Source: Numida meleagris (lineage: Eukaryota > Chordata > Aves > Galliformes > Numididae). Taken from it: a DNA stretch of 64,000 nt. Made by a program: the position numbers and the translations under genes. This document shows, piece after piece, positions 10,851-23,700 of the stretch (its first letter is position 1; every line of letters starts with the position of its first letter). The stretch covers positions 146,596,851 to 146,660,850 of the forward strand of contig NC_034410.1 in assembly GCF_002078875.1 (NCBI RefSeq), written 5' to 3'. A model generated the notes under the pieces. The model did not search any database, was not told the DNA's origin, and worked only from the letters and a program-made list of their open reading frames with translations.

Positions 10851-11413
10851 ATGAAACTGTAAAACAACATAAACTCTACGGAGAAGATAGGAGGGAGAAT
10901 TTACAACTTCCCAGAAGCCCTAGTAACTAAAGGGACGATTTACAGGAAGTAAAATGAACCGGGTGCCCATAAAACACAACCAAAATTATACCCATATCCA
11001 AACAAGACAAATTAAAAAGGTTTAAGTGGATTTCTCAGCCCAAATAAAACAGAGCATCTCAATTGAGAGGAGACATTTCATGTTGCGTTTTATGGAGTGC
11101 AGGAGGGGAAGATGCATGGAAATGTGAGAGCATATCAAGCAGGTCGATAAGAAATCAGTGGCAAAACCTGACACTCCTGATTGCCCCTTCAGTCTCAGCC
11201 CATAGGACGTGCTCCAATGGTCACAGCCAACTCCAGAGTAACGAGGCAGCATGTTCAGCATCCACTTCTGCACCACGGTCAAAATGCAAAGGTCCTGGAT
11301 ATAAATTTTGAAGGCAGTGCATGAAACATATCCTGAAGCCCAGGGAAAGAAGTTATTTCCATTTCAGATGCCCAAGAGACCACTAGACATGTTCTCTAAT
11401 CCCTTCTTTAGTT

Positions 11414-11450
11414 AAAAATATATAAATAAATATATATATATATAAATAAA
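11414..11450. repeat. AT-rich microsatellite
   Basis: ATATAAATAAATATATATATATAT-like run composed of TA and TAAA units. Confidence 0.85.
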
Positions 11451-12039
11451 CACCCGAAAAACAGGTTATCACTTTCTGCGTGTACAATGTGGGCTCTCCT
11501 GTTCTGTTACACATGGAATAGTAAAGGTGGATGAGGGATGCTAGGACATCTATGACGTGAGCTGCAATGCAAATAATTGTAGAAGCCAACTTAGCTCTTT
11601 GTTTAGGTGTAACCCTACATAACAAAACATCTTCCCCTTCTCTCTTTCCTTTGAAAGCTCAGTATACTTCCCAGTTCCTTCCCTTTTCCATGCTCTTTAT
11701 TAGAGGAGCAGCCATGTTAAAGCACATTTCTTCACTAATATATGAATTTGAGTGCCAAAAAACACTACTGTGATCAGCTAGCTTAATGTCTTGGAGATCT
11801 CAATCTGTATTATCGTCCTGAATGAACATTCTGTGCAGCTCTGGTGGCTGTGGTTAAACAGTTTTGATGTTGGCCTCTCCAGGAATGGGCAAAGACTTCC
11901 TTGTTCTGGACACTTCTCAAATCACTTTTTCTTAAAGAAAACTTCTTAATTTAAACATGTACTAGAGACGCTCTACCACAACCCTCTGCAAGTTCCTCCA
12001 GTGGTTAATTACCCTCACTCTTGTAACTGTGTTTATAAA

Positions 12040-12190
12040 AGCTGCTTAATTTGACAAGACCGATTTCCCATAACCCCCTGCTGATTAGCATCATGTTCCT
12101 GTAATTCTTTATTAATCGAGTCGTCATGAGATGTTCCTTCATTTTGCCTCAAATCAATGGCAGGCAATAATTATCCAAGTCATCCCGTTT
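12040..12190. promoter_or_regulatory. Candidate conserved non-coding element
   Basis: Unique AT-rich block with CTTAATTTGAC, CTGATTAGCATCATG, TTATTAATCGAGTCGTC and GGCAATAATTATCC in about 130 bp. It has few simple repeats and no CR1. The density of TAAT cores resembles vertebrate developmental enhancers. Conservation cannot be tested here. Confidence 0.3.
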
Positions 12191-13419
12191 ACACCATTTT
12201 AACATACTACTGTGACATTCATTTTATTCCAGTCCCCTGAATTGCCCAGCCCTTCAATTACCAACATGAATGCTCATTGGTTACATCCTAGAAAGCACTT
12301 GTATGTGGTTAAAACCAACTTTCAAAAAGCTATGTGTTTTTAAGAGGGTCCATTTGGTATGTTACACGGTTAACGGTGCCCTTCAAACCATTCCTTCACT
12401 TTTATCAGATACAAATCTGCTTTTCCCCCCAAATACAGAACAAATATCTATTGAAAATGCATGCTTTGCACATTTCCCTTCCAAGGAGGAATCAATACCG
12501 CGGTTATTATAGTTCCTACTGTTCCCAAAGTATTTAAACTCTTTGCTGTCCTCAGCTCTACTAGCCAGAGATGTCTCATGTCTTTTTGCTCATCTCACTG
12601 ATTTTCCACAGCATTTCTAGTGCAAATTCAATGTCCTCCTCTACCATTTTTTTCATTTGATGTGTCTCTTGCCACTTTCACATTGCCTCTAAGCCAGCCA
12701 GTTTTTCAAACCAGTGTCACTCTTGATGGAGGGATTATTGCTTTGGGGACAGTTTGTTGTTTGGTTGGTTTTTAAAACCATCCCCTATCATTATTCACAT
12801 TTTTCCATTCCAGTTCTTTTTTTTTTTTCTCAGTTGATTTGTCTTCTAGGTCATTTTAGTTTTCTATGAACCTGACCCTTGTAACATAATGGATGAGCTG
12901 TTCTGAGCTAATTTGGTTTGCACATGATAGATGCAAACAAGGATGGGCTTTGTCACCCAAAAACCAGCCACATATGATTTGGACAGCCAGAATTCCTTTG
13001 CATACCAGGACAAGGTCCAATGGAGAGTTCCATGGCTTGACTGCAATCAGATCTGAGGTTTGCAATTGTCACTTGTAGCTTTTGGAAAATCCAAAGGTTA
13101 TTTCAAGGCTGTCCATCCAACACTTGCTGTATAAGTCCAGATAAGATGCTTTAGCAGCCTTCTCTTTCTCACCTTTGCCTTGCAGATAAGTGCTTTAGGA
13201 GCTGGTCAGCCCACTCTGTAGGGGTAAGTGGTGACTGCAGACACACCATTTCCTGCTCCATCTGTTAGAACACTGACCAGTAACCATCCCAGATTTGCAT
13301 TTGGGTTTTCCATGGCTTACAGACAGCGTTGTTTTGCCACTTCCACCATTGTCCCCATAGCTTGCTTGCTCAAAATACTTTGTAACCAGAGAACTAGCAT
13401 ATCAGTAGTTAAAGGCAGT

Positions 13420-13480
13420 ATCATAGAATCATAGAATGGCTTGGGTTGGAAGGCACCTCAAAGATCATCTAGTTCCAACT
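13420..13480 (-). mobile_element. CR1 3' tail fragment, type III
   Basis: Only about 60 bp: two reversed octamers, GGCTTGGGTTGGAAGGCACC, then AAAGATCATCTAGTTCCAAC, after which similarity ends. It is either a very short 5'-truncated insertion or a deletion remnant. Confidence 0.88.
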
Positions 13481-14084
13481 AGTATAATTTTATTCTCAAA
13501 AACTGTATCTGTAGAAGTATTTTTTTCTCACAAGAATAGAAATTCAGGGTGAAAAGAAATTTTCCACTTACTTTTGGAAAATTCATGTTTCCAATAACCA
13601 TTTGCAAACTTTAAACAAGATCTTTTTTTTCAAGTTTGAGTTTTCTCAGAGGGAAAATATATCAGTTTACATTGTTTTGTTGTACTTGACCATCTACCCC
13701 CTCCAATCCCTTTCCTCTTCTGAAGAAAACGTTTCTCTGAACTTTTTTTTCCTGCACTGGTGACAGTTATTTATATTTCTAGTCCCTTCTATTGCATCTC
13801 CCCTTGAATCCGCCAGGCTTGCAGTAATTTGAGATTCACACTCGAAGTAACTGAGTCGCCACTAACATGGCAAAGACTCTGCATGACCAGGACAGTCACG
13901 CTTGGAGGTGACCCTCTAGCCTGAGCTGGTGCATTTAATAATGGGGATGCCAGCAGATTTAACATGCAGCCAAGAGCATATTGAGAGAAATTTCTTTACT
14001 TCTTTGGTGCCTTTAGTCCTTCGGGCCATCCTGAATTAGGATCGGTGAATTTGCCAGCTCAGTGCAGCAGATGGTTTCCCAAGG
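13481..14084. other. Non-coding interval, no gene recognised
   Basis: T-rich at 13500-13790, then unique sequence up to the CR1 copy that follows. Nothing classifiable. Confidence 0.5.
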
Positions 14085-15116
14085 GGTGAAGTCTCACAGA
14101 TAGTGGTGAATAGAGTTAAATCCAGTTGGTGACCAGTCACTAACAGTGTTCCTCAGTATTAGGTTCTGCCCTATTTAATATCTTTATTGATGACGTGGAT
14201 GAGGGGATTGAGAACCATCACTAAGTTTGCAGATGACACCAAGTTGGGAGGAAGTGTTGATCTGCCTGAGGGCAGGAAGGCCCTATAGAGGTGGTCTGGA
14301 TAGATTGGATTGATGAGCTGAGGCCAACAGTATGAGCTATAACAAGACCAAGTGCCGGGTCCTGCACTTCAGTCATAATAACCCCATGCATGACAGGCTT
14401 AGGGCAGAGTGGTTGGAAAGCTGTGTGGAGGAAAAGGATCTGGGGGTCCTCATTGACAGTGCACTGAACATGAGCCAGCAGTGTGCCCAGGTGGCCAAGA
14501 AGACCAATGGCATCCTGACTTGCTTCAGAAATAGTATAGTCAGAAGGACTTGGGATGTGATTCTCTCTCTGCAGTTGGCACTAGTGAGGCAGAATCTTGA
14601 GTACTGTGTTCAGTTTTTGGCCCCTGACAACAAGAAAGACATTGAGGGTCTGGAGTGTCTGCAGAGCAGGGCAATAAAGCCAGTGAGGAGTCTGGATCAC
14701 ACGTCTTATGGGGAATGACTGAGGGATCTGGGGTGTTCAGACTGTAGAAGAGGAGGCTCAGGGGAGACCATAATGCTCTCTACAACTCCCTGAAAGGAGG
14801 TTGTAAAGAGGTGGAGATTGGCCTCTTTTCCCAGGTAACAGCAATAGGTTGAGAGGTAATGGCTCCATTATGAGTGGTCGCACCAGAGGAGGTTCAGGTT
14901 GGGAATTAGGAAAAAATTATTTTCCAAAAGAGTGCTCAGGCATTGGAACAGACTGCCTAAAATAGCGGTGGAGTCACTGTTCCTGGATGTATTAATGAAC
15001 CATGGAGATGTGGCACTGGAGGACATGGTTGAGTGGGCATGGTGGGGATGGGTTGGGGTTGAACTTGGTGATCTTGGTGGCCTTTTCCAACCTTAATGAT
15101 TCTATGATTCTATGAA
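14085..15116 (+). mobile_element. CR1 LINE fragment, type I, about 1 kb
   Basis: The longest complete-to-tail copy in the window. It starts within the reverse transcriptase core (around the AAATCCAGTTGGTGACC block at 14118), continues through the catalytic region and ORF2 C-terminus, and ends with CCTTTTCCAACCTTAATGAT and two octamers. Numerous indels show it is old. Confidence 0.93.
14118..15010 (+). pseudogene. CR1 ORF2 remnant with catalytic box, frameshifted
   Basis: The catalytic box FADDTK is readable at 14226-14243. Downstream, [32 protein letters not shown] and [10 protein letters not shown] lie in one open segment (14332-14718) that stops at a TGA in place of the usual glutamate-arginine region. 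The RHWNRLP block (about 14938-14958) and the SLFLDVL block follow in another segment after frame changes. The start of the domain and the whole endonuclease are absent. It is non-functional and decayed, unlike the open fragments at 2483-3156 and 42313-42926. Confidence 0.85.
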
Positions 15117-16818
15117 ATTTGTGCTATCTGATCGGAGTACTCAGCTCACGTCTCACTTGACTGGTTCAGAAGTGACAGCCAAGTGAAAGAACTTTTGAAA
15201 AAGTACTTAGAAGCAGGGTTGAGGTCTCTGAATGGAGACAAGTTTCTGCTGTGACCCTTCAGCAGCATCTCCCAGAGTTTCTCCGTGGTTCCTCTCTGTT
15301 GACGTGAGGTGAATGGCTTCTCCGGAGTCTTTAAATTTCTTTTGCAATCGCTCAGCTCCCCTGACTGAAAATCTCACCAGTTTTCCGTAGACCACTGTAT
15401 GCACAATCCTCTTGTAGCTGAGGGTTTGTGAGGTTTCATTCCATTCAAGACCACCATCTGGAGACTTTCAAAATACAGTGAGAAGGACAAAGAGGGAAGA
15501 AATCTGCAGCTAAGAGACCTTTCTTCTCAGTTGGCCAATGGGAACTACTTTCTCTGGTTTTCTGGTAGGATAAAAGTCTTCTCAAAGCTGCCTGCTGAGG
15601 CTGGTATTCTTCCCACAAATGTCTGTAGCTGGACATGATGCATAATGGAGAAAAGCTGGTGATAAACAAGGTTGTCTGGCCCTTGCATCCCTTCCCAACA
15701 GCCCACTGGGCTGCTCACACTTTTTGCTGGGGTGAACTGGAAATGAATTGGGTGCTTTAAATGGAATCAGAATCAAATGCAAAAGAAATAATCAAACATA
15801 TTACAGGAGAGTGTTGATGTTAAGTATGAGTAAAGTTGTATGCCAAAAAAAAGGCATTCTGGATTGGTCAGAGGTGTGTTTAGCACCCAGGCTTTTAATT
15901 GGTCAGCTTTTGAAAATAAAAATGAATTATTGCATGTGTAAAAACATCATTGCACATGTAAAAGTAAATTACTGTGCATATAAAAACTTTACTGCACATC
16001 TAAAAGTAAATTATTGTGCATGTGAAATAGGTTTTTGCATATTTTTTTTCTTGTACCTCCTGGTCATTATTTTTTCAGCACTTGTAATCTCTCATTTTGA
16101 ACATGTTGAAGTTGCACCAAGGATTCCTTCCCTCTCTGCTTTAAAACAGATTCACAATTGCTCATTGAAGAAGAGTACCAAAAACACATTCCAACTTCTA
16201 GAGGACTTGTATGGGTTTCATGTTCCTGGAAATCATCTCTGCCCCTTGATTGCATGAATTACTTTCTGAGCAAGGTACACAAAGAGGAGACAGTGTAATA
16301 AGGTGCAGACACAGCAACACAGATTCATGTTCACCATTGAGGATTGCACTAGACATGCAGGTAATGGAGGAATCAGACACAGAAGCAGCAAGTCAAACTC
16401 CTCTACAGTTGAGTGCAAAATTTCCATGACCGCACATGAATTCCGGGCAACTGCATGTATTAATTAAGATTGCAAAACTGCCTGCCAAACTTGCACAGTA
16501 GTCTGATAGCCACATGCCTTCAGATCTCTGCCACAGCCAGAGCTCCACTTCTTGCTTCTAGGTGAAGATTTATGGGCAATATCTTTCCCCTCTCTCTCAC
16601 ATGTGAGTTTAAAAGCTTTGGCCTCAAGGGCAGGCCAAGCTCCTGTCACATTTTGCATTGCTGTACCAGCACAAAACAGCTCTTATGTTCAGCAGAGCTA
16701 GACCTGGGGAACCTCAGTGTCCCTTCCCCACAGCAGTTGAGTGCTGGAGAAGCATGATAACATGTTGCTGTGCTCCATGAAATCGTTGACTACAACCACA
16801 GATACAAGATCAAGGTGG
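15117..16818. other. Non-coding interval, no gene recognised
   Basis: Unique sequence apart from the minisatellite at 15926-16027. A 169-codon open frame (15748-16257) exists mainly because the minisatellite lacks stops in that frame. Confidence 0.5.
15926..16027. repeat. Degenerate minisatellite, ~42-bp period
   Basis: About five half-units of roughly 20-22 bp alternate between ATTGCATGTGTAAAAACAT-like and ACTGCACATCTAAAAGTAAA-like forms, giving a higher-order period near 42 bp. Units differ mainly at a few positions (TGCACATG, TGTGCATA, TGCACATC). Confidence 0.85.
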
Positions 16819-16930
16819 CAATCTTAGAATTATTAAATCATTGAGGTTGGCAAAGAGCACTAAGATCATCTAGTCTAACCATCAACCCATCACCACTGTG
16901 CCCACTGAACCATGTCACTCAGTACCACAA
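16819..16930 (-). mobile_element. Old CR1 tail fragment, type I
   Basis: Degenerate octamers (CTTAGAATTATTAAATCATT), GAGGTTGGCAAAGAGCAC, GATCATCTAGTCTAACCATC and the block CCACTGAACCATGTCACTC. Ends near 16930. Confidence 0.85.
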
Positions 16931-18005
16931 AGATGCACCTTTCAGAGCAAACCTCATGAGCAGGAGTCATGCACACCAGAGCTTGGTACTGGTCCAGAAA
17001 ATTGACATCAACGTCTCGCTGGTATATCTTTAGAATATCTCTGAGCAGAGAAAACCAGTGGTTTTCCAAAGTTGTCATATTACAGAGGAAGATGTTCTAC
17101 AGGTTTCATGCAGGTCCTCCAGAGCTTCACAATAAAGCCTTGCAATTTTTGAATAAAGAGAGCTGCATTCAGCAGCTCTGATTCAGGATCAAAAGGGTCT
17201 CAGGCTCACTTCCATTTGCCAGAAAAAAAGCTAGAAGAAAGGAGAAGGAGCCAAGGAGAAACATTCCTGCAGAATTTGGCTCAGATTCCCATACCTGAAC
17301 TGGGAACATGCTGAGCGGGAGCCAAGCAGAGTCAGTTCATATCCAGTTCCCATTGTTTTGTTTGAGCTTCACACATCATTTGTCAAGGAATGGCAAGCTC
17401 CTTGTCATGGAAATAAGAGTTGCACACCCTGCTGTGATTTTACCATAAATTATGCCATAGCCAGATTTTACACATCCTACCGAGTCTGTTCCTTGTCTTA
17501 TCTCTAAGGACCTATCTTTCATCAGGTCATGATGAAAATGTCGCCACTTGCAAGGTACTCTCGTAGCAAAGTAGGAAGACTGAAACCTCTGTGAATCATG
17601 CAAGGACATCATTACCAGTTCGGGACAAAAGCCTTAAAACACTCAGCTAGAATGTCATGCTGCCAGAAGGAAACAGCAATGACTGGATGTCATGACTTCA
17701 GCCTAAAAATGACGTAACATACCAAGATATCATGATGTCCTAATGTTGGGAAAGAAACTTCAACACATCAGAGACTGGATCATTTCACTACAGAGGCATC
17801 AGTACTACACTTCCCTGCAATGGAGAGACTGACCTATGCTAAAAGAGAACAATGCTATCCAGCCATGACACCATTCTGAAATATCACACAATATTATCAT
17901 GAAATGATGTCATTGACATCAAGAGTATGAGCTGATCTGATGCAGTGTCCCACATCAGCATTGCCATTACAATGTTTCTTGGCCCCCAGAGATAATTTGG
18001 GATCT
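16931..18005. other. Non-coding interval, no gene recognised
   Basis: Unique-looking sequence with short chance ORFs only. ATGATGTC-like words recur loosely around 17690-17920 without forming a clear array. Confidence 0.5.
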
Positions 18006-18273
18006 TGGAATCATAGAATCACAGAATAATTAAATGTGAAAAAGACCTTCAAAATAATCAAGTCCAACCCAAACCCATCTCCACCATGTCCACATAACCA
18101 TGACCCTCAGTGCCAAATCTTCATGTTCACTGAACAACTCCAGAGACAGAGACTCTATCACTTCCTTAGGCAGCCCGGTTCAATGCCCAACCACTCTTTT
18201 GGAGAATAAATTTTTCTGAATATCAAACCTGAACCTCCCCTGGCACAACTTGAGGCCAGTAGCTCTCATCCTA
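18006..18273 (-). mobile_element. CR1 LINE fragment, type I
   Basis: Reversed octamers, then a mutated type I tail, AACCATGACCCTCAGTGCCA, the antisense of the WNRLP region and the RLRQG block up to CTCATCCTA. Many substitutions. Confidence 0.9.
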
Positions 18274-20521
18274 GGTTTAACGTTTAAACGAAGGCATCTT
18301 TGTCAGATGAAGATCTTTATCAGGCCTGGCATCAAATGGTGTCTGCAAAATTGAATGAATCACGATCATTTCTTTGAAGTCCACAGTACTAACCTACAAT
18401 GTTGGAAAGACATTGGAATCTGTTCCCTTAACAGTGTTTTTGAAGTTAATGACTAACTTCTACAACAGGGACTACTTTGTTTTGAGGCTGAGCTTGTCCT
18501 GAAGTTTGGGTGGTGAAATCTGGCTCATCTCCTCCAGCTTGCAAATATTATGCAGTCTGACAGTCTCAGAAGCCTTTTCTGCAGATGAAACAGGGAATTC
18601 TTAACACTGAAGCCATGTGGAGCATCCCATGAAAGTGGAAACAATGGCCCATCTCCTCTCTTCACCCACTGCATCCTCTCCCATAAATCCCAGGGCAGTT
18701 CGATAACCTATATTCCCAGCCCTTATTACTTCAGTGAATAGTCTATAGTAAGCAGGTGATATACATCCTATCAATAAAGCCTTTGACACTTCTGATTAAT
18801 AATCTACAATGGTACAAACTAGAACGATGTAATTTCTCGTGTTGTGCTCCCTCCCTGCCCTGGCCGTGCTGAAGGCACAGAGCCCTCCCTCTCCCTTGCT
18901 CCCCCTGGCTCCCCTCCCCCTTTACTCCTTATCTGACGAAATCATCAAATTTATGGCCAAATTGAAATGAAATGCAATTTAGTTCCCGTTCTGCTTTCAG
19001 TCCATCACCTCGCAGGCCAGTCCCAGAGGATTTCCTAACCTAATCGCCGGATGTCAGTAACTTCATTAATGCTGCCAGCAAGCCCCTGCTTTCTGCTGCG
19101 TGTGGCTTCCAGAAATCATGGCTGACACCTCTCCCTGGGAATTACTGGAAGAAGGAGCTTTCTCAAGTTTTTCTGTTTTATTTCTGACTTGCATCCAGTC
19201 AGCACATTTTCTTCCTCATGGTGATTGGATTGCCATTACTTGACTGGGAGCTTTCCACCCAGAAGATGCCTCCCGCTCCCAAGGTGCAGGTGAAGGTGGA
19301 AGCACAGGGAAGGTGGGGAGAGAGGTGGAGATGCAGCACCCACAGGCACATTCCCACATTATTTTGGGTCATCTGGGCCAAGTAATAGCGAAGGAAATGG
19401 TTAGATAGGCAGCACATGATATGGGAGATTATGGAGCTCACACCAAGGAAAGAGCATGAGCAACAAGGAACCCAGTACTGTCAGACCCATCAGTCCCTGT
19501 GGACATCCCAGCACTTTCTGCTGCATGGGGCAGCCAAAATTCCAGTGGGAAAAGATGGCCAGGTGGACATTGTGAGAGCATCTTCCCCATCCCTGCCATG
19601 TGGTAGAATACATTCCCTCTAAGCTCTCCTTGACACATTTGTCCTCCAAACCTCCAGCACTGGTGATACCACCCTTCCCCCGCTCTCAATAATTAATCCC
19701 AGCCCTTCTCTATCCCCACAGCTCTAAATCGCCTTTTCTCACTTTTAAGCTCCTTATTACTTGTCCTATCCACAGGGAAACATGTGTCCCTCCCCTTCTT
19801 GCAGAAGTCTTTTACATAATTGCACGCTATTATCCCACCTCCCTTCAGCCTCTGGGCTAAACAATCTTGTCTTCCCAATCCTTTCTCATGGGTCATATTT
19901 CCTCGGCTTTTGAGGAACTTTCCTGTAGAATTACAAGGTCTGCTTCCATTTCCATGGCTGGTTAGCTCATTGTCAGCCTTCTACTACAAGTCAAAGAGAC
20001 AGATGCCTCTGAAGACAGGCAGTACTTGCTTCTCCAGACTCAGCTCATTTACATTCCTTCTTCAGTTCAAAGTCCAATTTGCAAAGTGCTGTATTCTTCT
20101 GTGGGTGCACAGAAGGCTGGTGGGTTATTGAGAGAAAATCTTTCTGCTCCAGACCTGGAGGTATGATCAGCTGCAGCATGGAGAACCCATCAGCTGTTCT
20201 ATCCTCTTCTTGCATGGTTCTCCTCTGTCTTCTTGGAACCTTCCCATACTCTTTTCTTGGTGGGAACACAATTCCCCTTCTCTCAAGCTGGGTTTGGATG
20301 CAGGCTGACTCCCCTCCCCTCCTTCCACAGAGGACGTTTGACAGGTGCAGGGGGCACCTGACAACCCTCTGGAATGGGGTAATCAAAGGGCAATGAAGAA
20401 TACATGTCTAAGCATTGCTAAAAGCTAGTGCCACAAGATGCAACCCCACAGGGATGCTGTGGTGGTGTTTTTTTCCAGCACAAAGATCTGTTGCCCCTCC
20501 ATTTCAAATGGGATGGGGTTG
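18274..20521. other. Non-coding interval, no gene recognised
   Basis: Contains a pyrimidine-rich run (18850-18930), followed by the candidate conserved block listed below. The remainder holds no recognisable gene or repeat. Confidence 0.5.
18930..19110. promoter_or_regulatory. Candidate conserved non-coding element
   Basis: Unique sequence with ATTTATGGCC, ATGAAATGCAATTTAG, CTAATCGCCGG and CTTCATTAATGCTG. TTTATGG resembles a posterior Hox or Cdx-type site and ATTAAT a homeodomain core. Weak inference without alignment. Confidence 0.28.
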
Positions 20522-20740
20522 AAATGGAGAGGTTCAGGTTGGATATTAGGAAAAAACTTTTCTTCAAAAGAGTGGTGATGCATTGGAACAAGATGCCCAG
20601 GGAGGTGGTAAGAGTCACCGTACCTGGAAATGTTCAAGAGATATGGCACTTAGGGATGTGGTTCAGTAGACATGGTGGGGATGTGTTAGCAGTTGAACTT
20701 GATGATCTTAAAGGTCTTTTCCACCTTAAATATTATATGG
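20522..20740 (+). mobile_element. CR1 LINE fragment, type I
   Basis: Plus-strand ORF2 C-terminus ([21 protein letters not shown] readable) and 3' untranslated region ending AAAGGTCTTTTCCACCTTAA with degraded octamers. The frame drifts after the WNKMP block, as expected for an old copy. Confidence 0.9.
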
Positions 20741-23700
20741 TACTAATAAGAAAACAAGAAATACCATGATCTGAGAAAGTGCTGGCTCATCTTCCTCCCA
20801 CCTGGATCTTCTTGCTAACTGCATTCACAGTGTCGTGACTATAAATGGTTTGGGTGGAGGCAGATCAAGTGATTTAGTCATTGAGGACCCCTCAGCTGTG
20901 ATGGTCTATAAATCCCTGGAAAGTAGCCCATGTCATTCCTTGAAGAGCATACGCATTTGCATGGTGTAAACAGAAAGGCAAAGCAGGGAAAACAATAATA
21001 GAACAATTAACTTCTAGCCTAACACTTCATTTCTTGCAAATGAAGGACTGGGAATATTGGGGAAAACAGGGGGAATATTGCAAAAGCTGGACTCTGGCTT
21101 TGTTCCTAAAATGTTCAATAGTCTCCCAATTAGAAACAGTTAAGAAACACTAGAGAAGATTTCTCTGGTTTTTTCCCAGCCTGCTTTCTAGGATTTTAAG
21201 TGCTTAGTCAATATTGAAAACGATGGTTATGTCTTGGAGAGAAACTGAATACAGGGGAAAGTCTTTAGTTAATTCATGAAATCTTTGGTCAGAGCTAAAA
21301 TGCATACATATTCATACATATGCACATTCACATGCTAAAGTACAAATATATTATTGCATCAGTTTGTGCTTTGTGAAATAAACTCACTCATATTTAGCTT
21401 GGTTAATATTTAAAATCAAAACTTAGATAAATTATTTCCCACACCTGCCCATAAACACACACAGAAATCCCACCCGCACTGGGGAAGGTGTTAGCGTGTA
21501 GTTTAGTTCACAAAGGCAGGAAGCAGAAGGAGCCCAAGGAAGGTAAGTCTCATTAACACAAGCAGCTTAGCAAGAAACATGATGCAAGCAGAAAATGCCT
21601 GGAGAGATCAGGAGGGTTGCTCGGAGCAAAACGTGCTTCTGCCTTCCCAGAGAGAAGGAAGAGGAGTTTGGGTGTGAGAACACAAATCGTTTATTTTTTT
21701 ATTGAAAAGGGGAAAAGGTGAGGGAGACTCAGTAGGTGGTGCTCTTCCCTCTGAATCAGCACAGGGCCTGGGGAGAGGGTGCCTGGTGATGCCCAGGTGG
21801 CAAAAGTTCTCAAATACAGCACCTGGTGTAGAATCTTAGCCCCAGTAGTGAATGTACCATCTCAGAAAGAGCTGCATTTCAGTATATTATTATTTGTAAG
21901 CAAAATATCCTGCTACTGGCTGCTATCTAACCATTAAATCCAGCCAAATACTAAATGCAGTAAATAAAAGTCAGCAGGTGAGTTGAGACAGTTGAGGTCC
22001 CAAGAGGTGTTCATTTCTTGACCTGATATTTATCACCTTTAAGGCATCTCCAGCACATGCTAGGACAAAATTTGGTGCAGGAATGAAGAGCATTGATTAA
22101 TCTAATGTTTTAAGAGGAGGGCGTTGAGTATCCCTATCCCTGGACCTGCACAGCTCCCATGTAGGAGGGAAGGAGAGAGCCCGATTGATCTGGTAACGCA
22201 GAGCCATATATCAGCACAGCCTCTCCCATTACTTTCTCTGATGGATTCTCAACCGATGAGCTGATCTGAAAGTGATAAAGGGAAGACCGGAGCATTTTCA
22301 ACACTCCACTGCCTCCAAAACCAGGCTCAATAATCCTGCAGATTGATGGCACCTAACCAGCAGGGAGGGAGAGGTGGGCAGGCCGGGCGGGGAGTTTATT
22401 TAATACTCGCAGCATTAACCAAGCATACATTTATCTGGGTAAATGAGGGGGCAGGACAGATAGTACTGCCAAGAAAATGTAACTGCTGGCAAAAAGAAGC
22501 CTGTGGCCCTCAGGTGGGTGATGGGGGAGCTGAGATAAGTTTTTTAGGTGACCATACAGCCTCTGGTTGCATTCCTACAGTGACCTCACTGTAAGTGGGT
22601 TTAGCCAAAGGGGCACAGCTCTTCCATCCTAGTCTTTCTTTAGTTATTTTGACAATGTCTCTCCCTGGGCCAACTCAGGCACCTTCAGTTTGAACAACAA
22701 AGCCCTACATAGTGGTGGGACCTACCCTGCCTGCCATCACTAGCTGTAGAAGTCTCTGTTTCCATTGCTTTCAGGCTGAGAGCGGACCAAATATTGTCTC
22801 AACAGTTGACCCAAAGCCAGACCTCATGGGGAACACATTTCTATCTCATTGTTGCATTTTCTTTCTGGGTCCTAGCATAACATTTTATAGCTCACAGCCA
22901 GTTTTGCTTCCTCTGCTGTGATGGTGATGGTGTCCATGGCAGCCTCTGAGGTCTAGGACAAATCAATGGGAGATGTTATTGGAGGACAAAAATCTTAAGC
23001 AGGATGTCTTACTGCCCACGCTTATCAGAGCAACAAGGACTTGGAGGGAAGACCTGCATCCAAACCATCTCATTGAACAACGACCAGCAGATCTCTGGGT
23101 GAAAAGGGCATCCCTGGGCTGCCTAGCATCTCCACCACAATCTGTTGAGGTGTCCTGCCATTCCATGAAGAACTGCTAAAAAAATAAACAAACAAAAAAC
23201 CCCACAAAACTTTATGTCATGTTGAAACTCACTACCTGATCCTTCAGCCACAGCAAGGAGATTTCACATTGCTCCTTGTGAGCCTCACTCATTCTTAGGG
23301 TGCACAAAGCAGCTACCTCATCCTCATCTTCATCCCCTTCCCCAACTCCATCCTCCAGCTGCAACATTCCCCTCCCATCTTCACTGTCAAGGCCTCAAGC
23401 CAGCAGGGATTTCGATCTCAGGAGGCAGCTATTGTGCAGTAATTAAACAGCAATTGATTGCAAACAGGGTTCTTTTGTGTTTGGGATTAATGAGAGGCAA
23501 GAAGATAAATTTGGTCACCACTAATTAACCCCAATTACAGGAGCAATAAATTAGAAGCGTACCAGGCTATGTGGCATCCACTGCCCACTGTCTGAGGCAT
23601 GGACAGGGCATTGATCCTTCTTGCTTCCCTCCTTGAGTTCCTATAGATATGTGGGGCTTTCAGCAGTGAAGCGGAGGCTGGTGGATACACCAAGGTGTGA

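Larger units (their letters stand above)
6693..13419. other. Long CR1-free non-coding interval
   Basis: This is the longest stretch of the window without a recognisable CR1. It holds a poly-T tract, a diverged segmental duplication, a short palindromic repeat, an AT microsatellite and two AT-rich blocks with clustered TAAT motifs (10770-10850 and 12040-12190), listed separately where supported. Open frames up to 186 codons occur but show no recognisable protein features. Confidence 0.55.

Noticed and set aside
15748..16257. 169-codon open frame with repeated NYC/AHVK residues
   Set aside because: The apparent protein repeat is just the translated minisatellite at 15926-16027; flanks show no protein features.
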